Origin: Oscillospiraceae bacterium
GTDB taxonomy: Bacteria > Bacillota > Clostridia > Oscillospirales > Acutalibacteraceae
Length of the DNA stretch: 35,859 nt
Reading direction: 5' to 3'
NCBI GenBank assembly: GCA_009784445.1
Contig: WRBQ01000002.1
Span: forward strand, 1-35,859
Shown here: positions 30,467-35,859 of the stretch, piece after piece
Layout: each line of letters opens with the position of its first letter
How positions within the stretch are numbered: position 1 is the stretch's first letter
Notes under the pieces: generated by a model
What the model was told of the DNA's origin: nothing
Databases searched by the model: none
What the model saw: the letters and a program-made list of their open reading frames with translations, nothing else
Made by a program: the position numbers and the translations under genes

Positions 30467-31504
30467 ATGAGTGCAGCAAAAAGATATTTGGTGCTGGAAG
30501 ATGGCAGCGTATTTGCTGGCCAAGCGTTTGGGGTCTCGGTTTCGGCTGGTGCGGGCGGTGAAATTGTTTTTTCCACGAACATGACGGGCTTTACCGAAAC
30601 GGTGAGCGACCCTTCGCATTGCGGCCAAATCGTGGTGCAAACCTTCCCCCTTGTGGGCAATTACGGCGTTAATCCCGCCGATGTTCAGGCCACCCCCAAA
30701 TTAGCCGGTTACATTGTGAGCCAATTGTGTCAAACCCCCTCTCATTTTAAGAGCCAGGGAACGTTTGATGCTTTTTTTGTGCAACATGGCATCCCCGGGC
30801 TTGCGGGTATAGACACCCGCGCGCTGACGAAGATGATTCGCAATGCCGGGCAGTTGCGCGGCGTGCTGGTGGACAACCCTGCCGACGCGAAGTTCAACCA
30901 CCTGCCGGATGACTTGATTGCCAAGGTGACGGTGAGCGAGCCGAAACTCGTGCCCGCTGACGATGCCAAACATCACGTTGGACTGTGGGACTTTGGCGTG
31001 AAGGCAAGCGAACTGCGCGAACTAAGCGCACGCGGCTGCCAAGTGACAGTGATGCCAGCGAGCAGCACCGCCGAGCAGATGCTTGCGCACAACCCACAAG
31101 GCGTGTTGTTGAGCGCTGGTCCCGGCAACCCCGCGCAATACACCGCCTTTGCGGCGGAAATTGCCACGGTGAGCAAAACCGGCGTGCCGGTGTTTGCTTG
31201 GGGCATGGGCCACCAGCTGCTTGCCATGGCTTGCGGCGGCAAAACCGAGCGTCTGCCTTACGGCCATCGCGGCGGTTACAGTGTGTTTGACCAAGCGGCG
31301 AACAAAACGGTGATTGTTAACCAAAACCATGGCTATGCGGTGGCGATGAATGGCCTGCCTGCCAACGCCGTGGCGAGCTACACCAACATGAACGACAAAA
31401 CCTGCGCCGGTCTAGACTACACGGGCATCAACGCGTTTTCGGTGCAGTTTGAGCCTGCCGCCGCGCAGTGGGATAGATTTGTGACGATGATGGGAGGGAA
31501 ATAG
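30467..31504 (+). CDS. carA: Carbamoyl-phosphate synthase small subunit with lost glutaminase triad
   Basis: The small subunit normally hydrolyses glutamine and feeds ammonia to CarB. 345 residues; the N-terminal domain (EDGSVFAGQAFG, MTGFTETVSDPS, GIAGIDTRAL-like GLAGIDTRALT) is normal, and LLSAGPGNP and VNQNHGYAV of the glutaminase fold are kept. But the nucleophile motif GICLGHQ reads AWGMGHQ, so Gly246 stands for the catalytic Cys, and the C-terminal HPEA reads EPAA (FSVQFEPAA): Glu329 for the His and Ala331 for the Glu. All three triad positions are replaced. CarB probably uses free ammonia, as human CPS1 does. Start ATG 30467 after AAAGGAG; the next gene begins 1 bp after the stop. Confidence 0.93.
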   Translation: MSAAKRYLVLEDGSVFAGQAFGVSVSAGAGGEIVFSTNMTGFTETVSDPSHCGQIVVQTFPLVGNYGVNPADVQATPKLAGYIVSQLCQTPSHFKSQGTFDAFFVQHGIPGLAGIDTRALTKMIRNAGQLRGVLVDNPADAKFNHLPDDLIAKVTVSEPKLVPADDAKHHVGLWDFGVKASELRELSARGCQVTVMPASSTAEQMLAHNPQGVLLSAGPGNPAQYTAFAAEIATVSKTGVPVFAWGMGHQLLAMACGGKTERLPYGHRGGYSVFDQAANKTVIVNQNHGYAVAMNGLPANAVASYTNMNDKTCAGLDYTGINAFSVQFEPAAAQWDRFVTMMGGK

Positions 31505-31505
31505 G

Positions 31506-34500
31506 ATGCCGCTTAACCTGAATCTCAAAAAAGTGCTGGTGATTGGCTCGGGGCCGATTGTCATTGGTCAAGCTGCTGAGTTTGACTACGCCGGCACACA
31601 GGCTTGCCGTGCGCTGCGCGAAGAAGGCTTGGAAATCGTGCTGATTAACTCCAACCCGGCCACGATTATGACCGACGCGGGCATGGCCGACAAAATCTAC
31701 ATTGAACCGCTCACGCTTGAAACCGTCAAGCGCGTGATTCGTAAAGAAAAACCCGACAGCGTGCTCAGCACTCTGGGTGGGCAAACAGGGCTGACCCTTT
31801 CGATGCAACTGGCCAAGGAAGGCTTTTTGGAAAGACATGGCGTGAAACTGCTGGGTGCAAAGCCCGAAACCATCGACCGCGCCGAAGATCGCCAAATCTT
31901 CAAAGACACCATGGAAAGCATCAACCAGCCCTGCATTCCCTCTGTAGTGGTGACGGACGTTGAAGAGGCCGTGGCTTTTGCAAACGACATTGGCTACCCC
32001 GTGATTGTGCGGCCTGCGTTCACCCTCGGCGGCAGCGGCGGCGGCAGCTGTGCCGACGAAGCCGAGTTGCGCGAGATTTGCGCGGGCGGGCTGCGACTTT
32101 CGCCCATTACCCAATGCCTGATTGAAAAAAGCATTGCGGGCTGGAAGGAAATTGAGTTTGAAGTCGTGCGCGACGCCAGTGGCAGCGCAATCGCCGTGTG
32201 CAGCATGGAAAACCTCGACCCCGTGGGTGTGCACACCGGCGACAGCATTGTGGTGGCGCCCTGCGTAACCCTCGCTAAGAGAGAATTCGACATGATGCGC
32301 CAGGCATCGCTTGACATTGTGCACAGCCTTGAGGTGGAGGGCGGCTGTAATGTGCAGTTGGCGCTGCACCCCACCAGCTATGAATACGCCGTGATTGAGG
32401 TGAACCCGCGGGTGTCGCGTTCCAGCGCACTGGCGAGCAAGGCAACGGGTTTCCCCATTGCGAAAGTGGCCACGAAAATTGCCGTGGGCTATCACCTGCA
32501 CGAAATTGCCAATGCCGTAACAGGCAAAACCATGGCCTGCTTTGAGCCAACGCTTGACTACGTTGCGCTGAAGTTCCCCAAGTGGCCCTTTGACAAGTTT
32601 GTGTATGCCAGCCGCACCCTCGGCACGCAAATGAAGGCCACTGGTGAGGTGATGAGCCTTGGTGTGGACTTTGAAGATGCACTGCGCAAAGCCGTGCGTG
32701 GCGCGGAAATTGGCCGCAACGATCTGTTTACGCCCGCGTGGTTTGACATGCCGACCGAACAATTGCTGAAGAACATTGCCACGCCAACAGATGAGCGGCT
32801 GTTCCAAGTATTTGAACTGCTGCGCCGCGGCGTGAGCGTAGATGACATTCACGATATCACCTGGATTGACCGCTGGTTCTTGTGGAAGCTTGAAGCGATG
32901 AGTCAAACCGAAACGCCGCCCGTGGGGCAGCGCATTTTCCGCACGGTAGACACCTGCGCCGGTGAGTTTGACACCGCAACGCCTTATTTATATAGTGTGC
33001 CAAGCGGCGAAGAAGACGAAGCCGCCAAGTTCATCGCACAAGGCAGCGGCAAAGAAAAAGTGGTGGTGCTGGGCAGCGGACCGATTAGAATAGGCCAAGG
33101 CATTGAGTTTGACTATGCCAGCGTGCACTGTGTGCAGGCGCTGCGCAAGCTGGGTTATGAGACTGTGATCATCAACAATAACCCGGAGACGGTGTCGACG
33201 GACTTTGATACGGCAGACAGACTGTACTTTGACCCGCTGACTGCCGACGACGTGGACGCCATTCTGAAGCTGGAGAAGCCCATGGGCGTGGTCTGCGCGT
33301 TTGGCGGGCAAACGGCCATTAAGCTGGCGAAATTTTTGCACGAGAACAACTACCCCATGCTGGGCACGCAGTTTGAAGGCATTGACCGCGCCGAAGACCG
33401 CGACCGCTTTGACGAACTCCTCGAAAAAGTGCAAGTGAAGCGCCCCGCAGGTGAAACCGTGATGACCATGGAAGAGGCCATCACCGTGGGCAACAAGCTG
33501 GGCTACCCGGTGCTGGTGCGGCCGAGCTATGTGCTGGGCGGGCAAAACATGGCCATTGCCAACAACGACGACGAAATGCGCCAGTTTATGCAGATTATTC
33601 TGGATGGCGGGGTAGAGAATCCCGTGCTGGTGGATAAATATCTGATGGGCTTTGAGCTTGAGGTGGATGCCATCTGCGACGGTGAGGAAATTCTCATCCC
33701 TGGCATTATGGAGCACATTGAGCGCACCGGCGTGCACAGCGGCGACAGCATTGCGGTATACCCTGCTATCCACATTGATGACGACATGATTGAGGAAATC
33801 GTGGGCGCAACCAAGCGCATTTCCGCAGAACTTGACATCAAGGGCATTGTCAACATTCAGTACCTGATTTGGGAGGGTGAGCTGTATGTCATCGAGGTGA
33901 ATCCCAGAGCATCGCGCACCGTGCCTTACATCAGCAAAGTGACCGGCGTGCCAGTGGCTGAACTATGCACCCGCTGCATGCTGGGCGAAAAACTCGTTGA
34001 TATGGGCTTTGGCACCGGGCTGTGCAAAACCGCGCCCTATTACGCGGTGAAGGTGCCGGTGTTCTCCTTCCAAAAGCTGCATGGCGTAGACACCCAGCTT
34101 GGGCCGGAGATGAAATCCACCGGCGAGGCATTGGGTATTGGCAAGACCCTTGAAGAAGCACTCTACAAAGGCCTGTTGGCTGCGGGCTTCAAGATGCACA
34201 CCAAGGGCGGCGTGCTGATTACCGTGCGCAAGCAAGACAAGTCGGAGATTCCCGCCATTGCCAAGAAATTTGCTGACTTAGGCTTTAAGCTATATGCCAC
34301 CGAGGGCAACGCACAAGTGCTGCGCGAGGCCGGCCTGCAAGTGGAGGCCGTGCCGAAAATTCAAGATAACCCCGAGCACAACACCGCCACGCTCATCGAC
34401 AGCGGCAAGGTGCAGTACGTGGTATCCACCAGCGCAAAGGGCCGCGACCCCGAACGCGCCAGCGTGCAAATTCGCTTGTTGTGTAGCAAGTTGGGTGTGC

Positions 34501-35414
34501 CTTGCTTGACTTCCATCGACACAGCAAACGCACTGGCCGAAAGCCTGCAAAGCCGCTACAGCGAAATCAACACGGAGCTGGTGGACATCAACGCCATGCG
34601 TGCCGAGCGGCAAACACTGCGCTTTACCAAACTGCAAACTTGCGGCAACGGATATCTGTACTTCAACTGTTTTGATCAGCACGTGGGTAGCCCCGAAAGC
34701 CTTGCCATTGCGCTGTGCAACCGTGACTACGGCGTGGGCGCAGACGGCATTGTGCTAATCATGCAAAGCAAGATTGCTGACGCAAAAATGCGCATGTTTA
34801 ACTTGGACGGCAGCGAGGGCCAAGCCTGCGGCAATGGTCTGCGCTGCGTGGCCAAGCATCTGTATGACAGCGGCATTGCGAAAAAACGCCAGCTGACCAT
34901 TGAGACCTCCACCGGTGTGGTGAATGTTTGCGTGCGCACGGTGGAAGACAGTGTAACCGGCGCAACTGTGGACATGGGCACGCCCAATTGTGTGGGTGAA
35001 AGCATCACTGTGCAAGGCGAGCAGTTCGACATCGCGCGGGTGAACATGGGCAACATGTACTGCGTGTTGTTCCCCAGCGAGCAGCTGGAGGGCTATGATG
35101 TGCAGCGCGTGGGCGAGCTGCTTGAGAACGCACTGGAGTACTTCCCCGACCGCACCAACGTGGCCTTTGCACAACTGGCCAATGAGGGCACCATCAACCT
35201 GCGGGTTTGGGAGCGCGGCCAAGGCGAAACACTCAGTTGCGGCACGGGCGCATGCGCCGCCGTGGTCGCGGCCGTGGACGCAGGCCTGCTGGCCAAAGAT
35301 CGCGACATCAGCGTAAAACTGCCCGGCGGCGAGCAAGTGGTTTGCGTGGGCGACGACGGCGTGACGCTCAGCGGCGACGCGAAAAAAGTGTTCGACGGCA
35401 CGCTTCAAATATAG
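31506..35414 (+). CDS. carB-dapF: Carbamoyl-phosphate synthase large subunit fused to diaminopimelate epimerase
   Basis: 1302 residues. Residues 1 to about 1030 are a complete CarB: first half (KVLVIGSGPIVIGQAAEFDY, ATP-grasp with FTLGGSGGG, VIEVNPRVSRSSALASKATG), second half (KVVVLGSGPIRIGQGIEFDY, SYVLGGQNM, VIEVNPRASRTVPYISKVTG) and a C-terminal methylglyoxal-synthase-like domain. From about 1031 a full-length DapF of 272 residues follows without linker or stop: LRFTKLQTCGNGYLYFNCF, Cys1108 in EGQACGNGLRC and Cys1245 in ETLSCGTGAC, the two catalytic cysteines. The usual GND of the DapF start is GNG (Gly1049). DapF makes meso-diaminopimelate from the LL form. No credible ribosome site precedes Met1031, so one polypeptide is expected. 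Confidence 0.95.
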   Translation: MPLNLNLKKVLVIGSGPIVIGQAAEFDYAGTQACRALREEGLEIVLINSNPATIMTDAGMADKIYIEPLTLETVKRVIRKEKPDSVLSTLGGQTGLTLSMQLAKEGFLERHGVKLLGAKPETIDRAEDRQIFKDTMESINQPCIPSVVVTDVEEAVAFANDIGYPVIVRPAFTLGGSGGGSCADEAELREICAGGLRLSPITQCLIEKSIAGWKEIEFEVVRDASGSAIAVCSMENLDPVGVHTGDSIVVAPCVTLAKREFDMMRQASLDIVHSLEVEGGCNVQLALHPTSYEYAVIEVNPRVSRSSALASKATGFPIAKVATKIAVGYHLHEIANAVTGKTMACFEPTLDYVALKFPKWPFDKFVYASRTLGTQMKATGEVMSLGVDFEDALRKAVRGAEIGRNDLFTPAWFDMPTEQLLKNIATPTDERLFQVFELLRRGVSVDDIHDITWIDRWFLWKLEAMSQTETPPVGQRIFRTVDTCAGEFDTATPYLYSVPSGEEDEAAKFIAQGSGKEKVVVLGSGPIRIGQGIEFDYASVHCVQALRKLGYETVIINNNPETVSTDFDTADRLYFDPLTADDVDAILKLEKPMGVVCAFGGQTAIKLAKFLHENNYPMLGTQFEGIDRAEDRDRFDELLEKVQVKRPAGETVMTMEEAITVGNKLGYPVLVRPSYVLGGQNMAIANNDDEMRQFMQIILDGGVENPVLVDKYLMGFELEVDAICDGEEILIPGIMEHIERTGVHSGDSIAVYPAIHIDDDMIEEIVGATKRISAELDIKGIVNIQYLIWEGELYVIEVNPRASRTVPYISKVTGVPVAELCTRCMLGEKLVDMGFGTGLCKTAPYYAVKVPVFSFQKLHGVDTQLGPEMKSTGEALGIGKTLEEALYKGLLAAGFKMHTKGGVLITVRKQDKSEIPAIAKKFADLGFKLYATEGNAQVLREAGLQVEAVPKIQDNPEHNTATLIDSGKVQYVVSTSAKGRDPERASVQIRLLCSKLGVPCLTSIDTANALAESLQSRYSEINTELVDINAMRAERQTLRFTKLQTCGNGYLYFNCFDQHVGSPESLAIALCNRDYGVGADGIVLIMQSKIADAKMRMFNLDGSEGQACGNGLRCVAKHLYDSGIAKKRQLTIETSTGVVNVCVRTVEDSVTGATVDMGTPNCVGESITVQGEQFDIARVNMGNMYCVLFPSEQLEGYDVQRVGELLENALEYFPDRTNVAFAQLANEGTINLRVWERGQGETLSCGTGACAAVVAAVDAGLLAKDRDISVKLPGGEQVVCVGDDGVTLSGDAKKVFDGTLQI

Positions 35415-35433
35415 GAGATTTTGGGGAATAGCC

Positions 35434-35859
35434 ATGCTTAACGTTTACGATTTTGATCACACCATTGCCTACTTTGACAGTGGCTTTGCGTTCTTTGGTT
35501 TTTGCTTTCGGCGGCACCCACTGCGCTTGCTGCGCTGGCTGCCACGGCAAGTGGTTGAATTGCTGCGCTTTGCGGCCAAACGCAAGCGTGGCAGCCCCAA
35601 AGGCAATTTCTATCTGTTTGTGCGCAGCTTGCCGGACTGGCAGGCTGAAGTGGCCGCCTTTTGGGCGCGCTATGCCGACGAAAAACTCAAGGGCTGGTAT
35701 CTTGCACAAAAGCAGGGGGACGACATCATTATTTCATGCACGGCGGAGTTTTTGCTGCGGCCGATATGCGACGACCTTGGCGTGCGGCTGATTGCCACCA
35801 CATTGGATGATTCGTTCAGCTTGGTGGGATGCTCGTGCTATGGCGAAGAGAAAGTGCGC
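35434..35859 (+). CDS. HAD-IB family phosphatase, partial (runs off the window)
   Basis: 142 residues are visible, open to the end of the window. The start MLNVYDFDHTI holds the DxD catalytic aspartates (Asp6, Asp8); a Leu/Arg-rich cap region follows, then IIISCTAEFLLRPICDDLG with the motif II residue, and CYGEEKVR near the cut. This matches a HAD-IB phosphatase family found in Clostridia that acts on small phosphates; substrate unknown. AGGAGAT and GGGGAA lie upstream of ATG 35434. The gene is 20 bp after carB-dapF and probably in the same transcript. Confidence 0.85.
   Translation, partial: MLNVYDFDHTIAYFDSGFAFFGFCFRRHPLRLLRWLPRQVVELLRFAAKRKRGSPKGNFYLFVRSLPDWQAEVAAFWARYADEKLKGWYLAQKQGDDIIISCTAEFLLRPICDDLGVRLIATTLDDSFSLVGCSCYGEEKVR

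Noticed and set aside
31428-32906. 492-codon open frame on the minus strand opposite carA/carB
   Set aside because: Antisense shadow of a strongly biased coding sequence; composition rich in His, Ala and Arg, no domain, no ribosome site.
34596-35414. Independent dapF starting at the internal ATG 34596
   Set aside because: No ribosome site of the quality seen elsewhere in the window precedes it, and the frame is continuous with carB; treated as a fusion, though an internal start is not excluded.

Overview
The window is a chromosomal stretch of an endospore-forming Bacillota, most likely a Clostridia/Oscillospirales-type organism. The grounds are a sporulation sigma factor (sigG), a ClpP-like TepA protease, DAP-type lysine/peptidoglycan genes, strong AGGAGG ribosome sites and sigma-A promoters throughout, a standalone AICAR transformylase paired with an archaeal-type IMP cyclohydrolase, and moderately GC-rich DNA. 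No rRNA, tRNA, CRISPR array, prophage or insertion sequence was seen. The species assignment is inference.

Layout. 1-3743: a terminator, a small Cys-rich orphan gene with a damaged start (minus strand), thrS lacking its TGS domain, a 72-residue orphan gene with its own promoter and terminator, and tepA. 3764-11610 (minus strand): one long, tightly packed run read from a promoter near 11660-11690, asd-dapA-dapB-thiE-(histidine phosphatase)-(Nudix)-thiD-thiS-thiG-thiH-tenI, which joins diaminopimelate synthesis to thiamine-thiazole synthesis. 11625-14137: a 2TM-domain gene with a stop at codon 2, a GH13 alpha-glucosidase and a GNAT acetyltransferase. 14130-14990 (minus strand): an array of six tiny hydrophobic ORFs (27-37 residues), each with its own ribosome site, behind one near-consensus promoter. 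15049-22318: purine synthesis (purO, AICAR transformylase, purD, purL). 22380-27902: a GNAT gene extended by a repeat, a ChbG-like deacetylase with a DapA-like aldolase, and a VTT membrane protein / CDP-alcohol phosphatidyltransferase / metallophosphoesterase trio. 27997-30367: sigG, divergent from a GPH-type sugar transporter. 30403-35859: carA, a carB-dapF fusion and the start of a HAD-IB phosphatase gene.

The most interesting items are: (1) the six-member array of membrane microproteins, in which two sequence types alternate A-B-A-B between two singletons; (2) a CarA whose whole glutaminase triad (Cys, His, Glu) is replaced, which suggests an ammonia-fed carbamoyl-phosphate synthase; (3) fusion of that synthase's large subunit to diaminopimelate epimerase (DapF), which puts the last DAP-forming step on the same polypeptide while asd-dapA-dapB sit 20 kb away; (4) a dispersed family of short GTAGGG...CCCTAC palindromes, one of which has become the C-terminus of an acetyltransferase. 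Two genes (near 642 and 11711) have lesions exactly at codon 2 behind good ribosome sites and deserve read-level checking.
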